Shown here piece after piece: positions 43,833 to 57,346 of a stretch of 64,000 bases of DNA. Under the pieces are notes generated by a model. It saw only the letters and a program-made list of their open reading frames with translations. It had not been told where the DNA came from and made no database searches. This DNA is from Isoetes taiwanensis. Taxonomy: Eukaryota; Streptophyta; Lycopodiopsida; Isoetales; Isoetaceae. The position numbers and the translations under genes were made by a program. The stretch lies in contig JAJEKV010000020.1 of assembly GCA_021234155.1 (NCBI GenBank), positions 5,872,563 to 5,936,562 of the forward strand, read 5' to 3'. Numbering within the stretch: the first letter of the stretch is position 1; every line of letters starts with the position of its first letter.

Positions 43833-46800
43833 AGGATGCCCTTGCTCCATATATCACGCTTCATAAAGCTGATAGATATAATCGCTACATGTGGATCAAA
43901 CTTCATTGCCACAATAGTAGTACCATTTTTGTTGCTGCCTGTTACTTCCCACCTACATCATCATCTTTTTATGAGGAATATGATGTCGCTCGCAGTGATC
44001 CTTATGGTGATCTTTATGATGACATTGCTCAATTCAAATAGTTGGGGCATGTTATTCTTCTTGGTGATTTCAATGCTCGCACTGCTGAAATGCAAGCTGC
44101 TCAACTCATACTTGAGGATGTTCGTGACCCTTTATGGATGCCTGCTAATGATACAGTCTTTCCACGTTCATCGCCTGATGCTAATAAACCCGTCTCAACA
44201 TTTGGAAGGGAGCTCATCCAGTTGTGTGAAGTCTTTGAGATGGTACTTTGTAATGGCTTAGAGCAATGGCCACACTCTAAAGGTATTACATGCATGGGAT
44301 AGGTGGTGGTGGTGGTACTAGTGTTGTTGATTATGTCATTTCCCAAGTGCAAGCCTTGGATCTCATTTCAGATTTTCGAATTGGCACAAGGCATAGAGAT
44401 GAGGAGATAAAATCTGATCACTATCCACTTTATTTGTCATTAAAGTGGCAGCTTCCACCTCTTCAACCCATTGCTATCCAGGCTCCCGTCCCTCGCATTC
44501 GCTTGACTTATTCTAGATCTTTTGAATATGAACAGACATTAGCTCTGGCGGCTTGCGTGTATTTTGGATTACCCAACTCTTCAAGAGCGTAATGCGGCAT
44601 TTGTCGATACTTTGCTTACCTGCTGTCTCTTGCTTTGGTACGCGACTCGTTGTTGCTCATTTGGTAGGAAATCCTTTCCTAGAAATGCACGGTTTGATGA
44701 AGACCGCAGCGGCTTAAAAACAATTGCGAATGATAGTTGAGCGGATATGCGACATAATGCCATTCATAATTATAAGTCCGTTTTTGAACGCAGAAGAAGG
44801 CACGCTTTGTTGCCGAAAGCACCGTAAGCAAATGTTTGAATTATCGCTTCACGTGAGCCTCGGACCTTTCGGCATAAAAAAATATTATATCGACCACCTC
44901 CTACCCTTGGAAATATTTCTATGCAAGCAATGGGATGAGCGATTGGTCCACTTATATGATCATCCCTGGGGTCCTTAATTACGTGCCTCATTTGGTAGGT
45001 GATATTCTTCAATTCACGAGGAGGAGGAAGTCAAAGAAGGATTGCGGCATCTATCTAATGGCAAGTCTCCGATCTTCAAGGTTTGCAAGCGTAATTGCTT
45101 AAATGGGGGTCCGTTATTGCTTCCAATCATCACTACTCTTTTAAATCAAGCTTTGCAAGAAGGCTTGCTAAAACTTGGGTCACAAGAAGGTCGTTACCAA
45201 TTTACAAAGCGGTGATAAGCATGACCCTTCTAATTATCGCATGATCATGGTAAGTTCCTTATTTTCAAAGCTCTTAGCCGATCTTTCGGAGAAGCGGTTG
45301 ACATCATGGGCGTAACATATCGTGTAATGCGTCTTTGTAGGACAGGCGGGCTTTTCGTCCATGCCATTCTACCATAGACCATATTTTCACATTCGCGCAT
45401 GCTTATTGAACATAGTCAAGTTTGAAACAAGACCTCTATATATGCTTTGTGGATTTTACCGCTTTTGATACAAGATCACCACGCGAAGCTTCTTTGGCGT
45501 TGCTTGCAGCACTTGGGGTTCCACAAGATCTTCAAAATGCGGTTTATCGGCTCTATGAAAGGGTTTTTGCTAAATTTCCAAAGATCGTGTACTCAAATCA
45601 CTAGCAATATTGGAGTTCGGCGTGGTTGCCCTTTATCTCCTACACTCTTTGGCTTGTACATTGATCAATTGGAAGAATGGCTTGATAATCATGGCGGCAG
45701 AGGTCCACATTTGGCACACTATATCATTAGGCAACTTATGTATGTCGATGATGTTTCACTTCTCGCACATTATACCGCTAGTATGCAAAGAACATTTACA
45801 TGCTCGCGACGGGGTTTTCGTGAGAACAGTCAAGCGTCTTAATCGCAAAAGACCAAGCTTTTGATAGTTCAATCTTCGTCACAATGTTCCCCTATGCACT
45901 ATGATAGCCGAAGTTGAAGTTGTAGATAGCTACAAGTATCTTGGTGTAGAATTATGTAAGAACACACTTTGGGAACAGTGTATTACCAAGCGGGTGGCTG
46001 CTGGATGGAGAGCACTCTATGCCATGCAAAACAATTGTTTTTTTCTTGAGAAATTCATGATTGGCCACCGGAAAGCCCACTTGTTTAGGGCTTTGGTAGA
46101 GCCCTGTTTTTCTTGTATGGTTCTCAAGTGTGGGGGCACGCCATTAGTGCTAGTGCTTGGGAGAGCTTGGAGCGGGTGCAAAAAGTCCTTTCTTACTTAC
46201 ATGACCTTTGAGTTAAAACAACGGTGCCCTATGCTATTCTTTTACAAGAGACAGGTTTTTGGCCTCTTCAACATTCCGCTATGAAGCGCCATCTCCACTA
46301 TATCTGCAAGATGCACCACATGGATGATGTTAGGTATCCTGTTCTTGCACTTGCCATGGCTGAATCTCCTCGGCGTTTGAAAACGATGTTGGAAAGAGCA
46401 TTGCACTACATGGTTTGCCCGTTGGTCAGGTAAACCCAGAGAACCGCCTCGATGCTTGCCGGGCCCCGATCCCGAAGCTTTTGCAACAATATCTTAATGG
46501 TCGCTTTTTCTCAAAAGATATGGGACGCAGTTACTTTGGTCCAAGTGAAAACTGGTCATTATCATGCACACATAAATCCCACTTTGGCACAAGGGCCCCA
46601 AGCTTATTTGCTTGCTTCATTGTCGGGAACAAGCTTGTAGCTATTGCATCAATTCGCCGCGGGGTCCCTACTGTGCTACGGATTGAGGTAAGGTGTAGAT
46701 GGGGCGGCCGCAATTGCCGCGAGAAGCGAGACTATGTACCGTTGCCGATTCATGTGTTATTGAAGATGAAAGCCATACTCTTTCTCGAAGTTGCCCTGCT

Positions 46801-46945
46801 TTTGAGATAGTCCGGAATCATTTTTCGACCTTAGCATTCCATTCCACGCTTCCACAACTTCTCAGCACACCATCTGTGCATGACTTGGCATTATATATAC
46901 TTGAGGTTCTAGATAAACGTCTGCAATTACTGAGCCCTCAGTAGT
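43833..46945 (+). pseudogene. LINE-B ORF2 second part: endonuclease, reverse transcriptase, C-terminus
   Basis: Continues the endonuclease from 30726: FVAACYFPPTSSSFYEEYD, HVILLGDFNARTAEMQ (44046-44095, the GDFNA motif), DYVISQ and SDHYPLYLSL near 44415-44445 (SDH motif). The RT follows in pieces: CFVDFTAFD near 45445-45470, GVRRGCPLSPTLFGLYIDQL (45612-45672) and the catalytic LMYVDD (45735-45752). The post-RT part has VAAGWRALYAMQNN, HLFRALVEP and AILLQETGFWPLQ (45985-46275), matching the fragment at 16065-16340. Stops and indels are frequent from about 44580 on. Confidence 0.85.
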
Positions 46946-47134
46946 CATTATCTAAGCTTGTCTAGTATCATCATTACTGCAAAGGTTTTTCCCTTGAAAA
47001 CCTTTCGAGGCAGGGGTTTTTTAATCCTAGTAGTAATGATTGTACTAGCCCATTGTATGGGTCCCATGACCTATTGGTCTCCATGGACGTTAAAAAAACT
47101 ATTCTATTCTATTCTATTCTATTCTATTCTATTT
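46946..47134 (+). repeat. LINE-B 3' UTR and (ATTCT)n tail
   Basis: Includes an imperfect hairpin (AAGGTTTTTCCCTTGAAAACC...) and GGTCCCATGACCTATTGG TCTCCATGGACGTTAAAA, then about seven copies of ATTCT (47099-47134). The same UTR order is present at 17040-17158. Confidence 0.8.
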
Positions 47135-48349
47135 ACCTAAATTAGAGAATTCAGGACCCCAATTTCAATTTTCTCTTGGAATAAAAGCCTTTAAATAAGG
47201 AAACGATTCTTAGCTTGGCTTGGACATCTCATTGAATTATACGCGTCAAGGTGACTTGCACACTATAGGGTGGCATTCTTCGTAGAGTAGCAATCTGCAT
47301 GACAGCATTAAAACTTACTCAAACTTACTAGGTGCTTGTGTTATTTGCAAACTTCAAAGACCACATGCTCTCATATCATGGGAAATTAAGAGCCATGTCG
47401 TTAGGATGTTGCCATATTGTGTAACATGGCAATGTGGCAACTTGTGAGCCATTAATTGCTGTGTCGATATGGTAACTTGGCCCTACACAACAAGTTTGCC
47501 ACCGATTGAGGCCACTTTGATAATGAAAGCACCCGGTCTAGTAGTAGGGAGGTGTTCCAATATATCAATCATGCAACACTTTCATCCAACACTTTCCTTA
47601 CTACCAACGGACAATTTGCTTAGATATATTGATGATACCATATTGGCGATTTAAGATCGATCAGATTGACTAAATTATGCTCGTCTAATAGCAGGGAGGT
47701 GTTCCACCATGTCAATCATGCAACACTTTCATCCAGCATTTTCCTTTACCAATGGACAATTTGCTGAGGTATATTGATGATACCATGTTGACGATTTGAG
47801 ATTGACCCATTGACTGAACTGTGCTGACAATTTCGAATAGTCGGTGGTGTGTTTACATGCACAGAGACCTAGGTGATAGATATGTGTGTACATGCACCGA
47901 GACCTAGGGTGATAGATATCTATAGGCAAATAATTTTACAACCACTAAAGCCAACTTATTAAAGCCAGAGGTTGATAATATTTGTTTAGAACTATTGGGA
48001 CAACCGGGTATGGGCTGAATGAACAAAATGATGAGGATAGGGAATAAAGGCTACATATGTTAAAAAATAAAATAAGAAATACGAGCGAGTGGAAAGGGGC
48101 CCTGTACCGATCCTTTTAGTACTCCGGCACATCCTTTACTTGCTCCTTCCGCTCTGTGCTAAGTTTCGTCGATTCTTCTGGGCAGAGGGGCGACGGCAAA
48201 GCTCGTCGTCTCTGGGGTCGGAATCTGCCCTCAGAAGCGGCTCGGCCCGTATTCAAGTTGTCACCTCTGATCTGGCACCGGCATTTTTTTTCCCTGCTTC
48301 TTTTGCTCGGCAACTTGCCTGACGCGGTAATTCGCTTCGTTCTTATCAG
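47135..48349. other. Intergenic stretch and UBC promoter region
   Basis: No gene up to about 48090. Contains a 146-bp tandem duplication (47538-47829) and a short 34-36-bp duplication (47858-47927). 48090-48349 is more GC-rich and likely holds the promoter and first 5'-UTR exon of the E2 gene. Confidence 0.45.
47538..47829. repeat. 146-bp imperfect tandem duplication
   Basis: Copies begin TCTAGTAGTAGGG (47538) and TCTAATAGCAGGG (47684) and share GGAGGTGTTCCA, CAATCATGCAACACTTTCAT and TATTGATGATACCAT. Non-coding. Confidence 0.8.
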
Positions 48350-48578
48350 GTAGAGTAACCCACCTTCTTTCCTCGCTTTGATTTTCATTTGGGCGCAGCT
48401 CGTTTTCCACCTCTTGGTCTTTGCGCGTTGATTTGCCGCCGCCGGCCTTTGGCCCTCTCAATGAGCTGAGCTTATTGCAGCCTTGGATCTTATTTAAGGA
48501 GTTAGCCGTTGCTTTGGCTTTCTTATTCTGCTCCGCTAAGTTGATTTAGGGTTGAGTCGTGTATTTTTTTCGTAGACA
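48350..48578 (+). other. Probable 5'-UTR intron of the E2 gene
   Basis: A donor at ATCAG|GTAGAG and an acceptor at TTTTTTCGTAGACAG (48578) bound about 229 bp just upstream of the start codon. Introns in the 5' UTR are common in plant UBC genes of this class. Transcript evidence would be needed to confirm it. Confidence 0.4.
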
Positions 48579-48604
48579 GGGGTATACCAGCCATTTGATC
48601 TTGA

Positions 48605-50212
<1,608 letters not shown>

Positions 50213-50897
50213 TGACTTGAAGATCTCAAACTTAAATATAAGTACTCTTCTAAAGCAGTTTATTTTGGGCATAAGTTGGCTTGCTGGGCTCAAATCATAG
50301 GCTTGTATCAAACTTGGCACAATGCTTGTGGTTCACGTGTTGTTGACATTGTTTAAGTCATCCTAATTAACTATTGCTAGAATGCTATGGAGCTATGTCC
50401 ATGTGGTACTGCAGCCAGATACTAACTGGCTGTTGCCTATTGGGTCCTGCGCTCCATCTTCGTTCTTTATGTACAGAGGAGCACGTAATATGCCATTTTG
50501 ATTTATTTGCTTGACGCTGCTAGTAAATTATACACGGATAAATGGAGATCTATATCCACATTTTTGGTTTTGGGTGATCTGGTTGTCAAAGATTCTGTTC
50601 AAAAGGCTGGAGAGTGAACTTGGAGAAGCCTCACTTGAGGATCTTTTTGTTGCTTTGGTGTTGAAGCAATCTCCTCTGCCAGTTAAGTTTCTCCTTTTGA
50701 CTCATTCACCTGCAGTGGACTAGCACCATTAATTTGGGATGGTGGAAGCTGGGGTATAGTTTGTTGATTTAGTTTGTATTCTCAGCATTTTTGTCATTTA
50801 TTATAGCGTGTATTTCTAATAACAAAAGCTTTTAGAAGTACTAGTTGCTTTAAAGCTTGAGTGGTCACATTATGCATTAATATGCACTAGTGCCACA

Positions 50898-51062
50898 TGT
50901 TAGAAAAGAGTTTCTATATTTAAGAGATCATTGAAAGATTCAAAGCAAAAATATGGGGTCACACAATGCTTTAATATGCACCGGGGGGCTAGGAACTTTC
51001 TACATGTTAGAAAAGAGTTTTCTAGATTTAAGAGATTATTGAAAGATTCAAAGCAAAACTAT
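50898..51062. repeat. Duplicated segment of about 60 bp, spaced by 103 bp
   Basis: ACATGTTAGAAAAGAGTTT and GAAAGATTCAAAGCAAAA occur in the same order at about 50896-50950 and 51002-51058. Two imperfect copies, non-coding. Confidence 0.8.
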
Positions 51063-51237
51063 GGGACATCGTTTGTGGCTATCGTTGCATGGAGATTAAA
51101 AGAGAAGCATAGGACTAATGGTTGATTAGTTTTAGTAGTTTGAACTAGAGTTTGCGCTACGAAACATAGTATTAGTAATCAGTAACTATTGATGCACCTT
51201 AAAAGTAATGTCAGGCCTTTTGATCAAAACGTCTATA

Positions 51238-51436
51238 TTGTTGAAAATATATGCTTTATAATGAAATCTCGACCCTTCACACCCAAACATTAAATATAAT
51301 ATAACCTAAAACTAAAATACGGACCATGTTGAAAATATATATGCTTTATAATGAAATCTGGACCCTTCACACCCAAATATTAGGATGCATCAATCAATAT
51401 AATATAATCTAAAACTAAAATACGGACCATGTAAAA
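51238..51436. repeat. Imperfect tandem duplication of about 95-105 bp
   Basis: TTGAAAATATATGC, ATAATGAAATCT-GACCCTTC, ACACCCAAA and ACTAAAATACGGACCATGT occur twice in order (from about 51239 and from about 51329). The second copy has an extra AGGATGCATCAATC. Confidence 0.8.
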
Positions 51437-54400
51437 TATTGCCAAAACCCGTGTTGCCCTCCCCACTAAACATGGGCATTGCCAAGGGGCACAAAAAATA
51501 ACCCACCGTGATGCATGAGCAAAGTAAATGCACAAAGTTGGACGTTGCCAAGTTTGCTACAAAAAAATAACCACCATGATGCAGAAGAACTCAGGAATTG
51601 AACTCCAACGGGCATAAAAATTCTTAAGTACCTAGGAATTATATCGATAGAATTGTTGGAGCACGTACCACTGTCCTCATCTACGCATAATAGAAGTGAA
51701 TTGAATTGAATTTATTTTTATTTTTATTTTTCAAGTAGACCAACTGGGGATCCAAACAAAGAACAATAGCAAAATATGTGCTAGGGAACCCACGGGTAGG
51801 AGAGGGCTTCCGGCGTGAAACCAGCAGGCGGCGCTGCCGCTTGTTGATTTCCCTCTAGAAACCCTCGACTGCCCATGGGTTACTGCACATGGACCACAGT
51901 AGGGCTCTATCTATTCCCCCTTCTCTGTTCTTCTTCATCGATTATATGTTCTAAGATCAATGGTTCTTCATCGGTTCTTCGTAGATTCGCCGAAAACGCT
52001 TCTGTAGAGCTTGTAGCAAAGTCTTTTAGCCCTTTTTCCACAGTTTCTTCGTATCCGGCTGTGTGCTTACAGATCCTTTCATTTAACAGGTCCATTATTC
52101 CCTTGCTTCAGCTTTTGGTTCTGTTCTAAAATTACTTTTGACAGATCTGGGTTTGAGTAGCCTATGGTGTAAGGAACAGCTATGGTATATGCTATGGCTA
52201 AGCTTCAAGAAGGGCCATCTAGTTTCAAGAGAAAATCAAGATACATACAAAGGGACTGTGGCATGGGACTCAAAACCTTAGAGGATGAAATAATCTAGTA
52301 AGCAAAGCCATCCGTAAGTGTATAATCGAACTCCTTGTGCCAACTTGAGGCGTTTAATGGTCTCATCAGAATCAACACGTTCTACCACATCCAGATGATC
52401 ATCAACAGACATCATATTATCATACCATTGTGAATAGTATGAGGTGGTTAGGCTCATGAGATGACATAACAAACTTCTTCTAGCTGGCTTCTTCCAATCG
52501 ACTTGTTGCAATGACTCTTTTAGGGTACTGAAGATTAGGACCATATTATCAAACATAATTAAGACAAAGTTCTTTGCCAGTAACTTGCTGGACTGAAAAG
52601 GAGAAAGTTGAAGGCGTCACAAAAGACGAGATAACCAAATACGAAACCATGAGCAATCTAAGCAGCGACCAGTAAAATAGCTAAGGACTACATAAGAGGA
52701 TAAGTTCTCAGCACATTTAATAGCTTGATGATCCACCTCAACCACGGGAGTACAAGAGGCCTAAACTACATTCTGACAATCAAATTGGTAAAATATATCA
52801 TCTGGAGGTAATTGTTGCTGAGCTGTGCATGTTGAGCTTTCATTGTGTCCAAAATTGTCGACAACTCATCTTTTGCCAAATCATTGCTGTTCTAGTTCAT
52901 GCCATGAGTTAGCCTTTTTGTATTCATAAAGCTACATGATTTCCTTGAGTCAAATTTTGATTTTTACTCTCCATTGCTCACTCCTCCTAACACTAGAGGC
53001 AAACCTTGATGGATCATCATACGATTACTGTTTGGCAAATGGTTATTAACACTACATATTATTCAAGTTCAATCATAGGCTAGGATAAGTTATGGACAAT
53101 GAAGGCACAAACAAAATTCGAATAGAGATGGATTTAAAGGCATTTGAGATGGAATCTATATGCTAAAGCATAGTATAATTGGAATTAGGACATGGTTGGC
53201 TCTGTGTTCCCTTTCCTCCCTTTTCTGATTTCTTCTGTTTTGTAATGGATAAATTTAAAATGGTTGATCTTAGGGGATTGCTTTTGGAATGTGGTTGTCT
53301 TTTTTAGAATATCCAAAATTTCAATGGCTATAACTTGATCTTAGTGGATGTTCCCCAACATATGGTTTGAAGGGGACTCTACAACACTGGCTAATTAAAT
53401 TAGCCTTTTCTCTGATTATGTTTAGTGTTAGTTCATATTATCATGTTAACGTGTGAGGATTGGATAACGCACTTAGGAATCCATATATGAATTGCAGATA
53501 TACAGTTTGGAAAGTTTCATATTATCGTCTTAAAGTGGGAGGATTAGATAATTGAATTGAATTACGAGGGGTTCTTATCATGAATTGGATGTATATTAGG
53601 CTAGCTAATTACGCTTGCATTATTAGCTAAATAAGGCTGCATCGTCCCATCTATTGTGGACTATAAAATTCAATTCAATTTAATGTAGTTGAAAATGGTG
53701 TGCACCATGTAATAATAATCTAATCTGGAAGAGCTAATTAGGACATGCCTCTTCATTTCATACTACTTAATCACGTTCCAGCGGCAATGACGCCTGATAT
53801 GCTTGCCATTTTCATTCCCGTTATTTTTAATCAACCTGGTCGTGATCATCACGTCCTCTCATCATTTGTTTAATCTGCCATTTTATAAAGCCAAGCGGCA
53901 AATCGCTGAATGCCGGCGCACTAATTCTTCTATATGCTGCAGCGGCAAAGGCCCTTACCATTATTCAAAAAACAAAATGGATGAAAATTGAAGAACTGGG
54001 AATTGGGCACGACTTATTAAACAAAACTGATCAATTGAGCACAAACGGTTTAAACAATTGGGAAAAGTAATTTATAGGCAGAAGAATAGCTGGGCTTGGA
54101 AAAATTAAACGGATTAGACAAGTAAAGCAAAAGATGAAATGGGCTCTAAGCAGATGAAGGATCCGGTAACTCTGTAAGGAATCTGGCAAAGGTAAGAAAG
54201 GGTCTCGTAGCAAGGAGGCAAGGAGCCAGAAAGCAGAAAAAGGCCTCATATGCACGCATCTACAAATCCAAGAGTAAAGCAAATATCCAAACAGGCCTGT
54301 TCCGGCAAGCAAAAACAGAGGGAATCGAGGAAATATGAGGCAGAAACGTGGAAAGGAGTGGATCAGAAGGACTAAACAGACGAACCCATCAAGATTAATG

Positions 54401-54850
54401 GATTTTTTGATGGGTATAATAAATTTTGTCACATATTGCGTCAACAGGGACCACAACGAAGTGGGGCACATGATCGGACGTGGCCTCTTTCACAGGCCGG
54501 AGAATTGGGCTAGAACTTGGCTTCTAGCTTGCCTTAGTGGGCTGTTTTGATCAATACGTTTTTGTCTTCTGGATCCAATCTTCAATTCTTAGCATCTCTG
54601 CACCAGATTTTTTGTTCCTTATCCATGTTCAATTTGCTTCCAATTTCTTTTCCTCCAGCTCAATGTTCCATTTAAACCTGCCAAATTACTGACATCCCAA
54701 GTCCTTCCGAATTTGTTGCTATTTCTACTATTTGTATTTCTATTCTTTATTCTTCCCAAGGAAACCAAAGTGTCAATATTTCCATCTGCTTCGGTTTTGC
54801 ACAATTTTGTGTGCAAATTGAACCCATTCTTTTGCAATAATTGTTAAATT

Positions 54851-57183
54851 ATGTCCTATGTCAGGAGCATTTTTGAGCTCTTCTTCATCTGGTTCTTTGT
54901 TTGGGATCCTCCTGCTTGTATTGCAAATTCTCTGGGTATAGATATCATACATAGGTATTCAGATAAAGGAAAAGAGTTATTTAACAAATATGGCCACTCA
55001 ACTGGTCCATTGCCCCCTAAAGGCAGTGTTGAATTTCACAACCTTATGCACAAACATGACAAAGTTCGCCATGGTCGCAAGCTTACAAGTAGCAACCAGA
55101 CTTTGATATTCATACAGGGAAATGAAACAACAAATTTAGGCCCCAACTTTGGCTGGTGAGACTATCCTTGAATACCTTTTTCTGCTAATAAAGGTAATTT
55201 ATTCAGTTCAAGCTAGCTAACATGGTCTGTTGTTGAACAGGATACACTATGCCCTTGTTGATGTTGGCACTCCAAATAAGACCTTTCTGGTTGCTCTTGA
55301 TAGTGGAAGTGACCTCTTTTGGGTACCTTGTCAATGTAAACAGTGCTCCACCACATCTCCAAACGACTATTCTGAGTTGGTAAGTCTTTGTCTAGCTCTG
55401 TTATCCATTTACAGGATCATGTTAAAGCAAAACACAATTAACAGGTTCAACTTAATGAACCAAAAAAACCAATCTGGAACTCCTGAAGTACCAAAAATAA
55501 CATCATCGTTTGCAGAAAGCAGTCATTGGCACACTAAATGAATATACGCCGTCATTATCATCAACCAGCTCAGCTGTTAAGTGCACTGACCCTCTATGTG
55601 ACTTAGTCACTCAGTGCAAAAGTCTTACAGGTCAGTGCCCATATATAGTGGAATATCTTTCTGCAAACACTTCAACATCAGGATATCTAGTAAAAGATGT
55701 TGTCTACATGGCTGATGGAAGTAAAGCTACAATCAAACCTTACATCACTTTTGGGTATGCAATGTCCATTTGAAATGAGCACGCAACGTCCATATGATCA
55801 GAATGTGAAATATCTTGTTGGAAAATATTTGGCAGATGTGGAGAGTCACAAACTGGAATTTTCTTAACTGGTGGTGCGCCAAATGGTCTTTTAGGATTAG
55901 GCATGGGAGATATATCTTTCCCTAGCCTCCTGGCAAAAAACGGCTACACTCAAGACTCTTTTTCAATGTGTTTCAATAGTGATCAATCTGGGCGAATTGT
56001 ATTTGGAGATGCAGGTGTTTCAGGACAGAGAAATACCTCATTTCTTGCTAACAAGAAGTAAGATAAGCCCTTTTATGTGGATAAACTCAGGCTAATTTCA
56101 CTTCCATCTCCGTAATATGTTAGGCTGGCTTGTTTTATACAGTCCTGCATATTTTGTTGGTATCGATCAAATCAAGGTTGGAAGCGATATTATACAATCC
56201 AGTTTTCGAGTTCTGTTTGATACTGGGACTAGTTTTACATACCTGCCTACACAAGTCTATAATGCAGTAACCAGCTCAGTAAGTTCCCAATTTCTCTTGT
56301 GCATATTCACAATTTTATAGACAGCATGAACCTTATGGCGTAATCTTTGGTGTAATTTTTGTCACTGCAGTTCCAGAGTCAAATGAAGTTGAGTCCAAAG
56401 AACATGCAGAGTAATTCAGATATTTACCGCTTCTGCTATAGTGTGACGTGAGTTATGCTGAAAACCTTGCCTAGTACATGTATCCAATATACCTGACAAA
56501 ATGATTTTCATCATCCTTAGTGACATTCAATATTTTAATCTCATTATTTGATGTCACAAAACAGTACAAATCAATTTGAAGTGCCTACCATCAGACTTGT
56601 TTTTGGGGGAGGAGCCGACTACGTTGTCTCAGACCCTTTACTTGTGGTGAAGGATGTAAAGGTTAGCAAATAGATGAATATGCATTTAACGCATGTGTCT
56701 TTATAACTAAAAACTAAATTGATATGTATCAGGGAAATGTAGTAGCAGTTTGTTTAGCTATAATGCAAACAGAGGGAATGGCTATCCTTGGACGTAAGTA
56801 TCTAAGCCATGGCTACAAATCTATGGCAAAGTAAATAACAGTTTTTGTCTGAATATTTCTCAAAAGCTTTTATAATGCAGAAAACTTCATGATGGGATAT
56901 AGAATTACTTTCAACAGAGCAGCCAAGAAGCTCGGATGGGTGCAATCTGACTGTAAGTATCAAAAGCGTTATTTCCTAAGCTTATAAAATGAATGTAAGT
57001 AAACCATACGAAGCTAAACCTGTTCCAGGTTACAACATGTTATTGTTCAATACCTCGGCCGGAACTTTCAGCTCATATTCAGTAGATGGAGATCGCGCAT
57101 CTCGATCAACCAATCTGAAGCAGCCCCTCTCATCTATTCTTGGTCTTATTCTGTGGATAGGCCTGACGCTCTTATTCTACTGA
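54851..57183 (+). CDS. Pepsin-like aspartic protease (A1 family), probably membrane-anchored
   Basis: Ten exons: 54851-55155, 55241-55379, 55516-55754, 55836-56057, 56143-56278, 56371-56447, 56565-56661, 56733-56793, 56881-56952, 57029-57183; 1,503 nt, 500 residues. A signal-like hydrophobic N-terminus (residues 7-25) precedes a pro-region (MHKHDKVRHGRKL). The first catalytic motif is ALDSGSDLFWVPC (Asp122), the second VLFDTGTSFTYLP (Asp328). Other A1 landmarks are GLLGLGMGDISFPSLLA, FGDAG and a C-terminal GYRITFNRAAKKLGW. The last exon ends in a hydrophobic tail (SILGLILWIGLTLLFY), as in plant APF-type proteases with a GPI signal. The enzyme would act at the plasma membrane or wall. All junctions are GT/AG. 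The exon 4/5 border is the least certain. Confidence 0.92.
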
Positions 57184-57346
57184 CAATATTGAATCCAACA
57201 TACCCTAGAACCAAAAACCAATTATTAACATTTCCATGTACAGATATTATATTTGCAATCAAGACACTGTCAAGCGTACCAACCGTAACGTGACAGAGAT
57301 TTTTTTTTGCTTTTGTTCACTTTCTTACAACATGTAATTTTTTTTT

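Larger units (their letters stand above)
19191..47134 (+). mobile_element. Full-length LINE-B, interrupted by two LTR retrotransposons
   Basis: ORF1 (19191-20923, continuing 30406-30501), ORF2 endonuclease (30508-30726 plus 43833-44590), reverse transcriptase (about 45040-45900), post-RT region (45900-46945), 3' UTR and (ATTCT)n tail (to 47134). Subtracting the insertions 20924-30405 and 30727-43832, each with a 5-bp duplication, leaves about 5.3 kb, normal for a LINE. The first base is uncertain: I use the ORF1 ATG, and the 5' UTR extends some way upstream. Now inactive because of stops, frameshifts and the insertions. Confidence 0.85.
50213..54850. other. Long intergenic stretch between E2 and protease genes
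   Basis: 50213-50760 is probably the E2 3' UTR and downstream flank. Two sets of duplications follow (50898-51062, 51238-51436). 51875-52129 has a frame on each strand that looks mildly protein-like: plus strand ends at a possible donor (AACAG|GTCC), minus strand reads ERICKHTAGYEETVEKGLKD. A minus frame at 52278-52556 (VDDHLDVVERVDSDETIKRL) may be an old gene fragment. 53440-53680 has AATTGAATTGAATT inverted repeats. I recognise no gene. Confidence 0.4.

Noticed and set aside
44101-44352. Minus-strand frame opposite the LINE endonuclease
   Set aside because: Antisense of the GDFNA-containing coding sequence with no features of its own.
54031-54471. 146-codon hydrophobic frame on the minus strand
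   Set aside because: No start context, no homologous motif, and composition typical of antisense AT-rich DNA.
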